DNA of 64,000 nucleotides from CAWAMR01 sp963783095 (GTDB taxonomy: Bacteria; Planctomycetota; Planctomycetia; Gemmatales; Gemmataceae): positions 124,001-188,000 of the forward strand of contig CAWAMR010000013.1 in NCBI GenBank assembly GCA_963783095.1. The letters are read 5' to 3'. The notes beneath the pieces were generated by a model. It was not told the DNA's origin, ran no database searches, and saw only the letters and a program-made list of their open reading frames with translations. This document shows, in pieces, positions 37,184 through 47,199 of the stretch. The translations under genes were made by a program, and so were the position numbers. Position 1 is the first letter of the stretch; each line of letters begins with the position of its first letter.

Positions 37184-38233
37184 TCACCGTTCATTTCCCA
37201 GCGTATCACCATTTGAGGGTGATTGATCCTCGGAAATGCTTTTCGTGGGCCTCGATTGCTCGGTATCGGGTTTTTTCGGTGAGCAACGGACATAGATAAT
37301 CAAGTTCCCAGCGACGAAATATCCGATCAACATCCATGCTAAGATTGGTTCATTCTTCCATAACCAGATAAAGTCGGTCGAAAATAGCCGAAGTATACAG
37401 GTGAGATTGAAAATTAGACCAAGCCACTTCAAGATGATCATCAATCTCGCGCCGAATGGTCGTACAGTTGCTTCGATTAGAAGAAGCAGGATTCTTCCAC
37501 CATTCAAAAGGGGAATGGGAAGTAGGTTCATGATCCCGTTAATGAGGAACAAACCTGCGACCATTGTGAACCAAGCGGCCACAGACTTTTCGGCAATCAA
37601 GCCACTTGTGAAATAATAACCAATGGTGTACCCATACCCCTCCAGAGATTCAAACGTGAACAGCTTGAGGAGGCACTCCACCCAAGTATCTCGAAAAAAT
37701 GTCCACTGGCCTTCCCAACCGGTTGGTTCGGAAAGCTGAATCAACCCAGCTAAACTGCAAGGGTGAACGATTGAGTTTTCCGGTGTGGTAACAGCGAGTT
37801 GTTTCGAACCCAACAGCACCGGACATCCAAGCAATATCAATCCGATCAACAAACATGAAAGTGGTCCAGCTAGAAGAATGACAATTCGAATTGGTAGACT
37901 GGCGGCATCGTAGTCTCCCGGTTCGGGTTTGCGAACGTGGTCGGATGATTCGTTTTCGGCCTCGCGGGCCAGCGAAACACTCCCACCCAAAAGAATCCAA
38001 CCAAACCGGAAATTGATCGAACCGATTTTCTTCTCAAACAGATTTCGACCGATTCCAATGCCGACATTGAAGACTTGTACGCCAAAACCACGAGCGACGA
38101 GAGCAATCGACAAACAGTAGATTGCGTGGGCGACCAATTGAAGAAAGAGTGTGGCTAAACCGAACGCGATGGCAACACTCATGGCGACAGATCCAGGGCG
38201 GGAATGGGTAGGCTTCGTATCCGAATGATACAT
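37184..38233 (-). CDS. M50 site-2 protease homologue lacking the zinc-binding motif
   Basis: A 349-residue polytopic membrane protein. The first helix and following strand, HAIYCLSIALVARGFGVQVF and NVGIGIGRNLFEKKIGSINF, align with the RseP start (HExxH...ARxxGVxVxxFxIGFG), but the metal motif HExxH reads HAIYC (36-40), and the second motif NxxPxPxLDGG reads NLLPIPLLNGGR, with the metal-binding Asp replaced by Asn. LLGGSVSL corresponds to the PDZ-adjacent loop. The fold is retained but catalysis should be lost. Start at 38233 or an internal ATG (residue 18). Confidence 0.7.
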   Translation of the reverse strand: MYHSDTKPTHSRPGSVAMSVAIAFGLATLFLQLVAHAIYCLSIALVARGFGVQVFNVGIGIGRNLFEKKIGSINFRFGWILLGGSVSLAREAENESSDHVRKPEPGDYDAASLPIRIVILLAGPLSCLLIGLILLGCPVLLGSKQLAVTTPENSIVHPCSLAGLIQLSEPTGWEGQWTFFRDTWVECLLKLFTFESLEGYGYTIGYYFTSGLIAEKSVAAWFTMVAGLFLINGIMNLLPIPLLNGGRILLLLIEATVRPFGARLMIILKWLGLIFNLTCILRLFSTDFIWLWKNEPILAWMLIGYFVAGNLIIYVRCSPKKPDTEQSRPTKSISEDQSPSNGDTLGNER

Positions 38234-38312
38234 TTCGAGCGGTCGAGATTGCTCAAACCATTCTACCGAATGAACGGCGCGGGCAAGGGGGACGTAAGTC
38301 CAATGCACAGCT

Positions 38313-39590
38313 CTACCCCACCGTCTCCAACCCCGTGAGCGTCCCCGTACCGCTGCTGAATTTGTCCACTTCGATGCCCAGCCGTTGCAGCATGCTGACG
38401 TAGAGATTGCACAGCGGCGGCGGGTTGTGCTGGGTCGAAGTGCAGGTGCTGGCCGTGCTTGAAGCCGCCGCCTGCCAACAGAACCGGCAGGTTCTTGACG
38501 GAGTGGCTGCTGCCGTCGCCCAGGTTGCTGCCCAGGAAGACCGTCGTGCGGTCGAGCAACGTGGCGTCGGCTTCCTTGGACTGTTTCAGCTTGGCCAGCA
38601 GATCGCGCAGGGTCTTCATGGTCTCCACTTCGACGATCTCTGAGCTGGTCGAGCTTGCCCGGATCTTTGCCGTGGTGCGACAGGTCGTGATGGCCCAGCG
38701 TCACGCCCTGGAATCGGCGGTACGAAGGTCGAGCCGGCCAGCATGATCGTGATGAGCCGGGTCGAATCGGTTTGCAGGGCCAGATGCGTGAGGTCGAAGA
38801 GTAACCGCGTTCGGCCGATCAGATCGGCCACGCTGGGAATGTCCTTGAGGCGGCTGGACATTGACCTTCGGCTTCGGCGTCTTGCACCAGACTTCATCCC
38901 TGGCCAGGCGCTGCTCCAACTCGCGGACGCTGGTGATGTACTCGTCGAGCTTGTCGCGATCGTCGGCGCCGAGGCCGGACCGCAGACTTCTTGGCCTGGT
39001 CGCGGACGTCGTCGAGGATGCTGCGGCCGTCTTCGAGCCGGGTCACCTGGGCTTTGACTTCGTCGGGCTTTGCCGTCGAGGAACAGCCTGGCGAACACGC
39101 GCGACGGCGACGTGGACGCAGGCACCAGTGCGCCGGTTCGCGTCCAGGAAAGGCCGGCACCTTCGCCCGACAGGGCCAGGCTGGGGAAGCGCGTCTCGGC
39201 CGCCGATGTTCTCGGCCGCGAATTGGTCCAGCGAGATGGCGTTGCGAAAACCGGGCCGGCCCGCACCTGCACCCCGGTCAGGAAGCTGGCCGAGGCCTGG
39301 TGAGCGAAGCCCGGACTCATCCCCGCATGCGACAACCCGGAGACGACCGTGTAGTCGCTGCGGAAATCCTTGAGAACTTCCAGGTAGGGGGTTGATTCGT
39401 AATCCTTGCCTGTCTTTTCGGGAAAAAAGAAGGATGGGTGCAAACCTAGGGGCGTGCAGATGCAAACCATACGGCGGACTGGCTTGGCAGCGTCAGCGGC
39501 CAGCGCGCTTCTCGGAAAGAAGGCATTGAGCCAAGGCAAGGCCAGCGAAACGCCGGACGCTTTGAGGAAGTGTCTTCGGGACGGTTTCAT
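38313..39590 (-). pseudogene. DUF1552 family protein with multiple frameshifts
   Basis: ATG 39590 has AAAGGA upstream and gives a Tat-type leader (SRRHFLKASGVSLALPWLN), then PVRRMVCICTPLGLHPSFFF, DYTVVSGLSHAGMSPGFAHQ and SASFLTGVQ, all DUF1552 features. From about 39280 onward the frame changes at least four times (DIPSVADLIGRTRLLFDLTH in one, METMKTLRDLLAKLKQSKEA and FLGSNLGDGSSHSVKNLPVL in another) before PPLCNLYVSMLQRLGIEVDK and the stop at 38313-38315. Markedly GC-richer than its neighbours. DUF1552 proteins are exported, of unknown function, and pair with DUF1592-type genes, as here. Confidence 0.75.
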
Positions 39591-39637
39591 GTGGAATATC
39601 CTTTCGGTTCGATCCGTTTCGTCAGACGGCACAGTCA

Positions 39638-39840
39638 TTAAATTGCCCAATCTTCGATAGTAAGTCCCGGTACGCGCCCAAAATCACGACGATTGCGGGT
39701 TACCATATGGCTCCGAGTTCCAATGCAATTGCTGCGATCCGCAAATCGTTGTATCTCACTTTTGGTTTCGCACGAACGAGCAAATCAAATCGCCGTAGAG
39801 CGGGCTCGGTCATTGAGCAGAAAAATCGCCATCGCCAAGC
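39638..39840 (-). pseudogene. PIN-domain toxin (VapC-like) C-terminal remnant
   Basis: Minus strand: ALRRFDLLVRAKPKVRYNDL then RIAAIALELGA, and after a shift at about 39708 VTRNRRDFGRVPGLTIEDW and a stop at 39638-39640. These are the conserved D-L-R-I-A-A-I-A and VTRNxxDF blocks of VapC toxins. The N-terminal LDT region is absent. The gene upstream (39846-40145) occupies the antitoxin position. Confidence 0.65.
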
Positions 39841-39845
39841 GAACC

Positions 39846-40145
39846 TCACTCGTACGTTGCGCGGACTTGTAGTTCCTTCTCGCCACGGTATTTTTCGATG
39901 GTTTCCATCCATGCTTCGAACAATGGGTTCGCGGCCAACGGAATCAATGGAATCGGCGATTGAGGTGCTGGTATCGCCTGCTCGACGATTATCGCTCCAC
40001 TCTGGAATCGATTGTCGATTTTCGCTCGCAATGCCGTCAACGCCTCCGCCGCCGATGCCGCCTCCGCCGACAAATCAAGGGGACCGCCGGTTGTGGCACG
40101 AAACCCAACCTGGCTCGTTGGTTCCACCAATATCGAAATCGTCAT
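39846..40145 (-). CDS. Small protein in antitoxin position
   Basis: ATG 40145 follows GGAGGTG by 5 bases (MTISILVEPTSQVGFRATTG). 99 residues: a beta-rich start, a helical AEAASAAEALTALRAKIDNR and a C-terminal helix PLFEAWMETIEKYRGEKELQ. This layout is common for planctomycete small proteins encoded directly upstream of PIN toxins; the toxin remnant begins 6 bases later. No named family. Confidence 0.55.
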   Translation of the reverse strand: MTISILVEPTSQVGFRATTGGPLDLSAEAASAAEALTALRAKIDNRFQSGAIIVEQAIPAPQSPIPLIPLAANPLFEAWMETIEKYRGEKELQVRATYE

Positions 40146-40288
40146 GTCCACCTCCAATTAATTGGGGCTGCTGCTTTATCTTCTATTCTATCAGACAAGC
40201 CCGGTCTCATAACGGTTTCTTCGAACAGCCTTAACCGCCCATGCGCGCACCAAGGCTCGCAATTGAACCGTGTCATATCACCTTTTGG

Positions 40289-40708
40289 TTAGCCGCCTCC
40301 TGGATCACTGCCGTAGATTTCCAATTCGCCACCGCCTACGGCAATGACATGTCTATTCCCACGGGACACGCTCCAAGCCTCATACCCGGAGGAATTGGGA
40401 ATGACCTGAAGCGTGTGTCCTGTGCTGAATCGAAGGTCGAGATCGAGTAGTCGCTCTCGCAAATCAACTCCTTCCACCGAGGCTCCTGCAAGGCGACGAT
40501 TCAGTTTGGCAGCTGCATCGACAGGTTCCGGAAGCCCAAACGGGTGGCCGTCATCTTCGCTTGTGAATCGTATTCGACCCGATTCAACAAACCTCCACAA
40601 GCAATTGATTACAATGTTGGCATTCCGATCGAACGCGACGACCCAATCATCCTCACGCTGCGTGAGTGATTGGAACCGATATCCGACAAGCCATGCAAGT
40701 TCATTCAT
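40289..40708 (-). CDS. DUF6188-like protein of unknown function
   Basis: ATG 40708 (MNELAWLVGYRFQSLTQRED) or GTG 40735 can start it; 139 residues from the former. The pattern ELAWLVGYRFQSL, WVVAFDRNANIVINCLWRFV and DLDLRFSTGHTLQVIPNSSG, then YEAWSV, resembles DUF6188-type small proteins, some of which accompany toxins as immunity genes. It starts 26 bases after the DUF1592-type gene stops, probably by readthrough transcription. Confidence 0.55.
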   Translation of the reverse strand: MNELAWLVGYRFQSLTQREDDWVVAFDRNANIVINCLWRFVESGRIRFTSEDDGHPFGLPEPVDAAAKLNRRLAGASVEGVDLRERLLDLDLRFSTGHTLQVIPNSSGYEAWSVSRGNRHVIAVGGGELEIYGSDPGGG

Positions 40709-40733
40709 TCGCAACTTCGCCTCAGCGGCTATC

Positions 40734-43180
40734 ACTTGCTCTGAAACACCTTGCTCTGCACAATCTCATGAACCAGCGTCCGCAAGCCATAATCCTTCGG
40801 ACGAATCCTGCGCGACGATCGCCTCAATCTCCGGCTGATCGGACTTCGCCGGCGACGCGCCCGTGGCGTAGGTCAGCAGCTTTTCGGCCAGGGCGCGGGC
40901 GAGCTGGTCCTTGTCCTTCAGCAGCAGTTGCTTGAACTCGTCGATGTTCCTGAAACTGCTGGCCATCCGGCAGCACGTCGGCCGGGTCCACCGCCGGGCC
41001 CTTTCAGATACCGCATCGTGCGGCCGTTCAGAACCACCGGGTCGCCCTTGCCGACGCTCCGGTAGTAATCGCGCCAGCCGCCGATGACGTCGAAGCTCTC
41101 CAGGGCGAATCCCGGCGGGTCGATCTTGGCATGGCAGCTCGCGCACTCGGCGCGCTGCCGATGCTTGGCCAGTTGTTCGCGGATCGTCGTCGCGCCGCGA
41201 ATGTCCGGCTCGACGGCCTCCACGTCCACCGTCGGCTTGGGCGGCGGCGTTCCCAGGATGCGGTCGAGCACCCAGGCGCCGCGCAGGACCGGCGAGGTCG
41301 TGGTGCCGTTGGCCGTCACCTTCAGCACGCTGGCCATCGTCAGCACGCCGCCGCGGTGGCTGTCCGGCGGCAGCGCACCTTGCGGAACTCCTGGCCCTTC
41401 ACGCCCGGGATGCCGTAGTGCTTGGCCAGCCGGCCGTTGAGCATGGTGAAATCGGAGGCGACGAAGTTCGTCAGGCTCAGGTCGTTCTTCAGCACTTCGT
41501 CGAAGAACAGGAGCGTCTCCTTGACCATCGCCACCTTGAGCGATGTCGTCGACTTCCGGATAGAGGGTGGGATCGGGCTCGGTGGCGTCGATGTCGCGGA
41601 GGCCGAGCCACTGGCCGACGAAGTTCTCGGTGAAGGCCGCCGCCTTGGGGTCCTTCAGCATGCGCTCGACCTGCCGGCGGAGCGTGTCCGGTTGGCTCAG
41701 CTTGCCCTGTTCGGCGAGGGTGAGCAGTTCCTCGTCGGGCATCGAACTCCACAGGAAGTAGGACAGCCGGCTGGCCAGGGCGAAGTCGTCGAGCTTGCCG
41801 GGCTTCTCGCGGAGGAACAGGAACTCCGGCGACACCAGCACGGCCTTGAGGCCGACGCGCATCGCCTGCTCGAACGAGTATTTCGCGTCCAGCTTGGCCT
41901 TCACGCGGGCGAGAAACGGCTTGACGTCGTCGTCGGTCACCGCCCGCCGAAAGCGCGGCGGATGAAGTCGCGGAGGAGACGCTCGGCATCGGCCAGCGGG
42001 CTGCTTCGAGACGACCTCCAGGCGGTTGCGGTCGTTCGGACGTCGGTGCCTGCGTCAGGTCGCCGAAGATGCGGCGATGGCTGGGCGGCGGCCAGGAGTC
42101 GTGCAGCGGTCCTTCGATCTCCACCCACTGCACGGCCAGTCCCGGCCCCTTGTAGTTTGTCCGCCCCAGCTTTCTCGACAACGGGCGGCGTCACTCCCAG
42201 CCCGTCCGCGATGATCCGGATGGTGTTCTCGCCTCCAGGTGCTCGACGAACTCCACGACGGTCGGCTTGCTCGGCGGGCACTTCGAAGTAGCCGACCAGG
42301 TGCTGCTCGGTCACCTCCGTCAGGGTGCCGGCCATGACGTGAAAGGTGACCGGCTTGTCGGTTTGAAAGCCGTAGCCGGAAATGCGGAAGCGATAATTGC
42401 CGCGGAATGCGTGTCCGGAAATTCCACAGCGTGACCTGGATGTTGGCCGAGACCCACGAACTGAAGATCGCCACGCCGTCGTCCAGATGGCGATAGACGC
42501 TGCCCTTCGGCTTGACGCGATCTTCTCATCCTTGATGTCGAAGCGTTTCTTGATCATCCACGGCCGCGGCCCGTTGGCGATGGCCGCGTCAGGACCTTGT
42601 CGGCCGCTTCCAGGTATTGCTCCATCAGGAAGGAGGAAACGTGCAGCGCCTCGGCGCCGATTGTCGAAGCCGTTCGTCGCCGCGTCCGGCGGCAGCAGGT
42701 CTTTCAAATCGACGTCCACGCCCAGCAGGTCGCGCACGGTGTTCTCGTACTCGGCCCGGTTGAGCCGGCGCAGGACGACCCGGCCCTGGGTAGCGCTGCC
42801 TGGCGGCCACGGCCTTCGTCCACGCGCCCGCTAATCCAGTCGGTCACCGCCTTGACTTCTTGGGCCGGCGGCCGCGGTTTCTCCTTCGGCGGCATGGTGC
42901 CTGTCTTGACTTGCTCCAGCACGGCCAGCCACCGTTCTCGATTGGCCTTGTCGTTGAAGTCCGGCGTGAGACTATCCAGGCGGAAGTTGCCCTTGGGTTT
43001 GGTCCCCGCGTGACAGCCTTGGCAATGCCGCGCCAGAAACGCTGGGACCGGTTCGCTGGATGGCGGCGCGGCCATTGCCGAGTGGCACCAAACGAACTCC
43101 GCGACGAGCACACTTCCCCAAAATCGCCAGTTCAACAGGTGACGATCGATCCGATTTGGCGTGAGTCGTTCTGCGACCAT
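40734..43180 (-). pseudogene. PSCyt1/DUF1587/DUF1592/DUF1588/DUF1585 cytochrome-like protein with many frameshifts
   Basis: ATG 43180 has GGAG 8 bases upstream; signal peptide, then the PSCyt1 heme motif CQGCH in FLARHCQGCHAGTKPKGNFR. Domain landmarks follow in at least eight frame changes: VRDLLGVDVDLKDLLPPD (DUF1587), KPVTFHVMAGTL and VVEFVEHL (PA14-like middle), YFLWSSMPDEELLTLAEQGK (DUF1592), HRGGVLTMASVLKVTANGTT (DUF1588), RQRAECASCHAKIDPPGFAL and DYGLRTLVHEIVQSKVFQSK (DUF1585) at the stop 40734-40736. All conserved blocks are present, so the protein of about 800 residues is probably real and the sequence faulty. Strongly GC-rich. Confidence 0.75.
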
Positions 43181-43297
43181 GTTCCAGCTCCGTAACTGCC
43201 TGGCGGGTGTGAACTGGCACCCGTGAAGGGGCGAAGTATAGTTTACCTTCTGCGGACTGCCGATGAGAAGACAATTCTCAGCCCCGACCGGTCGCAC

Positions 43298-43702
43298 CTA
43301 CCGATTCTCATGCCAAGGAAACGCCAGACTCGGCGGATGGACGAATCTCTTCTTGCGGAAGATCATGGTCCCGCCGCTTCCTGGGGCAAGGTGAATCTTC
43401 AAGGACGAGGCGGCCACGCTCATCTCTCGGCCACCCGCTGTCGCAGTCTGAAATTGATGCTCGCCATAGCCTCCCGCCTGCACGACAACGCTTCGCTCTT
43501 CCAACTGGTTCAAATTGACCAAGGTCAATGTCACACTGGAATCGGTCAACTTCTCAACCAGAGCGGCCAAGTCTTCCGGCAATCCTGTCCGGTGCGCTGC
43601 CGGATCGAACCACCGTGACCGGCAATAAAGAGGCATGCCGGTGACTCCGGGAGGCAGTCCGCCCAGTGCCAATTCGATCAGCGAATGAACACTGGCGGGA
43701 TT
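43298..43702 (-). pseudogene. C-terminal fragment of a large planctomycete protein
   Basis: Minus strand: NPASVHSLIELALGGLPPGV, LPEDLAALVEKLTDSSVTLT and VQAGGYGEHQFQTATAGG, ending PPSLAFPWHENR. I recognise this C-terminal block from long secreted planctomycete proteins. The open frame extends upstream to 43858 but with unrelated sequence, so the N-terminal several hundred residues are gone. It adjoins, tail away, the orphan toxin tip on the other strand. Confidence 0.5.
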
Positions 43703-43815
43703 ATAGGCAACAGGCTCATCGGCCAGACATCCGTTTGTGGGATTCGCGCTGTTGATGAAACAATATACAATATCAAAATCGTGGATTTCCAGACCTCTTT
43801 CGTCGACAGCGACGA

Positions 43816-44184
43816 ATGGAAGTTCAGCGTCCGGCGCATGACATGTGTCAATACCCAACTGACGACTCAGGACGCCGGAAACTGGCCGATGATATTGTGG
43901 CCTCCGGGTTTAACGGGACGACGCAATCACAAGCAAAGAATGACAAGGACAAGATCGTCCAAATGGCTCAGGCAATGGCGAACGACCAATTTGATTGGGC
44001 GCAAATTAAGCAACATGAAAAAATTCTACTGGACCAAAATAGTGTCGTCATGAATGGTAATCATCGGGTTATCGCCGCAGCTCTTGCAGGGAAACCGGTC
44101 CCAGCGGACCAGATCGTTCGCCTTCCGATGGCTACGATCCTTGATGTCCATGACTGGGTTGACTCGCTTCCTCCTCCGCTATAG
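43816..44184 (+). pseudogene. Orphan ParB-like polymorphic-toxin C-terminal domain
   Basis: 122 residues; the informative part is KDKIVQMAQAMANDQFDWAQ, then LLDQNSVVMNGNHRVIAAAL and DQIVRLPM. The GNHRVIAA signature is that of ParB/sulfiredoxin-like nuclease domains which occur as C-terminal tips of RHS-type toxins. There is no delivery region and no credible start: ATG 43816 is only the first Met of the open frame. It is followed 46 bases later by a likely immunity gene, as in toxin-immunity loci, and looks like a displaced tip. Confidence 0.6.
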
Positions 44185-44230
44185 TGCCAAGATTTTTGCC
44201 CGGAGCAATGCTGAAAAAGGTGAAACAAAT

Positions 44231-44765
44231 ATGGGAGTTGAATCTTACTTATCCCTGGTCCGACGGGAGCGACTGGATGTTCACATTGTCAAAGAGTTCG
44301 TCACTTCGACGCTCGGGTTGAGCCCGGATCCTCGTCAATACGCTATCACCACAAATGATTCCTATTATGTGTTTCAGGATGGACGACACGTGATTGAATT
44401 TGAACTTGCCGACCGATCCGAGTACGTTCAAGTTTCAGTTCGTTTCGCACTGTGTCATCCGGCATCCGTTGACGAAGTATTCATTGACCTTACAACCGCG
44501 TTCATCCGCAAGTTTGATATGACAGCAACAATCTGCGAATGGCTGCCTGAAGGGGCTCCAACGCGGTATGATGTGCTTGACTGCAAACTCTTTGCTGAAC
44601 TGCCGACGCAGTATAGAATACGCTCGCGAACAATGGCGAAAGCAATTTGGGACTGAAGAAGCGGGTCTGTCCATTTCGGATGCATGTCAACATTTCTTCT
44701 TCAGGGTACAAGACGGTGTACCTCCCGAAAGTATTACTTTTCCGAGTGCTGTTGGAGTCTCATAA
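44231..44765 (+). CDS. Possible immunity protein, frameshift near 44610
   Basis: ATG 44231 with AAAGGTG 8 bases upstream (MGVESYLSLVRRERLDVHIV). 178 residues if a one-base shift near 44610 is accepted: the first frame ends abruptly with LFAELPTQYRIRSRTM, while the alternative continues with EYAREQWRKQFGTEEAGLSI and HFFFRVQDGVPPESITFP to a stop at 44763-44765. Beta-strand-rich middle (YYVFQDGRHVIEFELAD, EYVQVSVRFAL). No named family; the position after the ParB-like tip suggests immunity. AT-richer than the surroundings. Confidence 0.5.
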
Positions 44766-44783
44766 ATAGATCGAACTACTGCG

Positions 44784-45603
44784 CTACTCCGGCTTGCCGT
44801 TTTTCGATGCCTGAAACATCCAGTACAGAATCGTCTTGATCTCGAACGGTTTCATATTGGGACGCAGCGACAAAATCTTCGCGGCGATCGCGGCAAGATG
44901 AGGCGTGGCCCAGCTTGTGGCCGGTTCCCTGGCAAAGGGGCCAAGGTAGCCCCGGCCATGCGCTTGGAATTCGATGTTTTCGCGGAGATGATAGGCAAAG
45001 TCCAGCGGGTCGGAAAATAACCCCTTGTCAACCGAAATAAGGGGAGGGGCAAAAGCTGCCGGGTAACTGCGCGTCAACGGGTGTTCGTTGTGCGCTGCGG
45101 CGAAGATCAAGACATCCTTGTAATACCCTTCCTCAATGGTGCGCAGAAATTGATAGCGCTTCTGGACCTGTTGCAGTTTGTGTTCGGGTACGCCCAGGGA
45201 CAGGTTGATGATCTTGCATTTCCACACTTCGATGGCGTGGTGCAGTGCGCGAATCACCGTGTCGACTTCGCAGGTTCCGGAGAGGCCGAAGACGTCGGCG
45301 GAATAGAGTTTTGCCCTGGGAGCCAGCGTCAAAAGAATGTCGGCAACCGTGGTTCCGTGAGGTGAGGACTGTTGGCCGGTGTACGGTAACGGCTGCGGCA
45401 GAAATCGGCGCGAAAGACCGCCCCTTCGATGGGAAGTATCTCAACTCCCTGCTCGCGGAATTTCCCTTCCAGAAGTGCCCGATCCACTCCGCTATCGATG
45501 AGTCCGATGACAACACCCTCGCCGCTTGCGCGGATCGTGCAAGAGCTTGTCCGGGGTCAAGAGTTGAAAGATGTCGTCGAACACGGTATGCGAAGTACTC
45601 ACG
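44784..45603 (-). CDS. Subtilisin-like (S8) serine protease without signal peptide, frameshifts
   Basis: GTG 45603 with GGAGG 8 bases upstream starts MSTSHTVFDDIFQLLTPDKL. The triad is readable across frames: Asp in VVIGLIDSGVDRALLEGKF (near 45520), His in SPHGTTVADILLTLAPRA (near 45365) and Ser in ATSWATPHLAAIAAKIL (near 44910), with the oxyanion Asn in FAAAHNEHPL. At least two frame changes lie between 45540 and 45365. About 270 residues, short for subtilases, and no export signal, so a cytoplasmic protease is inferred. It starts 48 bases after the response-regulator gene and is probably co-transcribed with it. Confidence 0.65.
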
Positions 45604-45651
45604 GGCGATTCCTCCAATATTCCCACCCGGCAACTGCCCTGGTTGGGGGAA

Positions 45652-46885
45652 TCACCCATCCGATGTACCGGTTACATTGTCCAGCAAGTCGCCGAGACTC
45701 TTTGCCATTCGGATGCAGTGCCGCACCGCAACCGCTCCATGCCGTAGCACCAGTTCCCGGACCACTTCCGCCAGTTCCAGCGTCGTATCGGCATCGACGA
45801 CGGCATTCCCGGTGGCGTTAAACCCTCGCCGCAGACGATCCATGACCTCTGCCGACACCTTCGAATCGGGCTGGTCGGCCACAGTAGCAGACATATTCTC
45901 GGCCAGACCGGAACTGGTCCGCAGCGCTGTTTCCACGGCATCGAACAAGGTCCGCCGAGTTTGTTTTTCCGCCATGGCCTGGTGCAACAACTCTGTGCCG
46001 AATTCTCCTGCCGATGCCATCAGATGACGATCCGCCTCGGTAAAGTCACCGGGTTTGTCGAACAGTTCCAGAACCACATGCGTTCCTGGAGCAACCGTCA
46101 TGCGGCGCGGCGATCAGATTGGCCCGGCCCAACTCGAACGGCTGCAACTCAACCGGTCCCATGACTCCCATATCGAAGCGATTGATCACACAGGGTTCCT
46201 GCATACTGACCACCGTGGCTGCCAGCGAACGAGCGAAGGGGACGGTGATCGAGTCTATCGCCTGTCCATCGGAATTATACGCCGAGACCATTTCGACATT
46301 GTCCTTGCCGACATGGCGAGCGATCAACACTCCGGAAGCGGCCCGGCTCGTTCGCAACAAAAATCGGAAAAGATGACGGATTGCATCCGGCAATGGAACC
46401 GGATCATTGAGAGCGGCCGACGACTGAACGAGGGGCAGGATTTTTTCAACCGACTCGCGAAAGGTGAGAAGATTCTGCGAGAACTGTCGCTGTCGTTTGG
46501 CGGGCCTGATCCTATCGAGTTGTCGTTTCACCGCTGCCAGGAAGGTGTCGCGGTTGAGATCCTGGTTCTTGTCGAGGTAATCGCGAACGCCCATGCGCAG
46601 GGCATCGAGCGGTGTGGCCTGATGAGCAAAGCCCGTGACTAGGATCGCAACAATATCGGGATGAAACTCGACCAGATCTTCGAGGAGTTGCAAACCGTCG
46701 GAGCCGGTGCCAAGATTCCAATCGAGAATGGCAAGATCGATGGGTCGTTCGTTGGCGAGCAATAGTGCCGACTCGGAGTCGTTGACGGCAAAGACTTCAC
46801 AAGCGATACCGCTGCCCTTGAGCCAATCCTGGAAGGTTCGTCGAACCGAATCCTCATCATCGACGATCAATACGGTTTCGGTCAT
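45652..46885 (-). CDS. Response regulator with GAF-type output domain, frameshift near 46085
   Basis: ATG 46885 gives a receiver domain (VLIVDDEDSVRRTF, phospho-acceptor Asp55 in LAILDWNLG, switch Thr in ILVTGFAH, Lys in YLDKNQD). A helical linker follows, then a GAF-like domain (ASGVLIARHVGKDNVEMVSA, DSITVPFARSLAATVVSMQE, RANLIAAP). Near 46085 the frame changes to TVAPGTHVVLELFDKPGDFT and EADRHLMASAGEFGTELLHQ, followed by a helical C-terminus. There is no DNA-binding or enzymatic output, so it probably acts by protein contact, possibly on the adjacent protease. Confidence 0.8.
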
Positions 46886-47006
46886 GGGGTGCCTGCAAGT
46901 GTTTCAAAACATTCAGAAGGCAAGAAAGCGGTCTTATCGAACTTAAGAAGGAGGGAGATTTAGCCACGCCATCGACCGTCGATGGGTAAATGTAAGTTGT
47001 TTCGGC

Positions 47007-47022
47007 TGAAGCATTTGCTTCA
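47007..47022. terminator. Perfect hairpin just 3' of tRNA-Met
   Basis: TGAAGCA-TT-TGCTTCA, immediately downstream of the tRNA on its own strand. It may end transcription or guide 3' processing; no U-run follows. Confidence 0.4.
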
Positions 47023-47023
47023 A

Positions 47024-47096
47024 TAGCGGTGACTGGATTTGAACCAGTGACCTTGGCCTTATGAAGACCCTGCTCTAACCCCTGAGCTACACCGCC
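47024..47096 (-). tRNA. tRNA-Met (anticodon CAT)
   Basis: A 73-nt cloverleaf on the minus strand: acceptor GGCGGTG/CACCGCT (G-U at the end), D arm GCTC...GAGC, anticodon loop TTCATAA (CAT), T arm ACTGG-TTCAAAT-CCAGT, discriminator A, no encoded CCA. The anticodon stem has one mismatch at its base. It is elongator-like by its paired acceptor end. The integrase gene begins 103 bases beyond its 5' end. Confidence 0.9.
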
Positions 47097-47199
47097 AATT
47101 TCTCGTATTTTACCGCATTTTTTCAACTTTCTGCCAAGACCTGTAAAATGGTACTACACCGATTTCTACACCAAATTGTACCCATTAGAGTATTTAACC

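Noticed and set aside
47024..47096. Selenocysteine or initiator tRNA identity
   Set aside because: Length and arms are standard and the first acceptor pair is G-U rather than the unpaired start expected of an initiator, so elongator Met is preferred.
46857..47126. Open frame on the minus strand over the tRNA
   Set aside because: It translates the tRNA itself (GGVAQGLEQ and VTGSNPV are the usual false peptides from tRNA genes); the tRNA fold explains the sequence.
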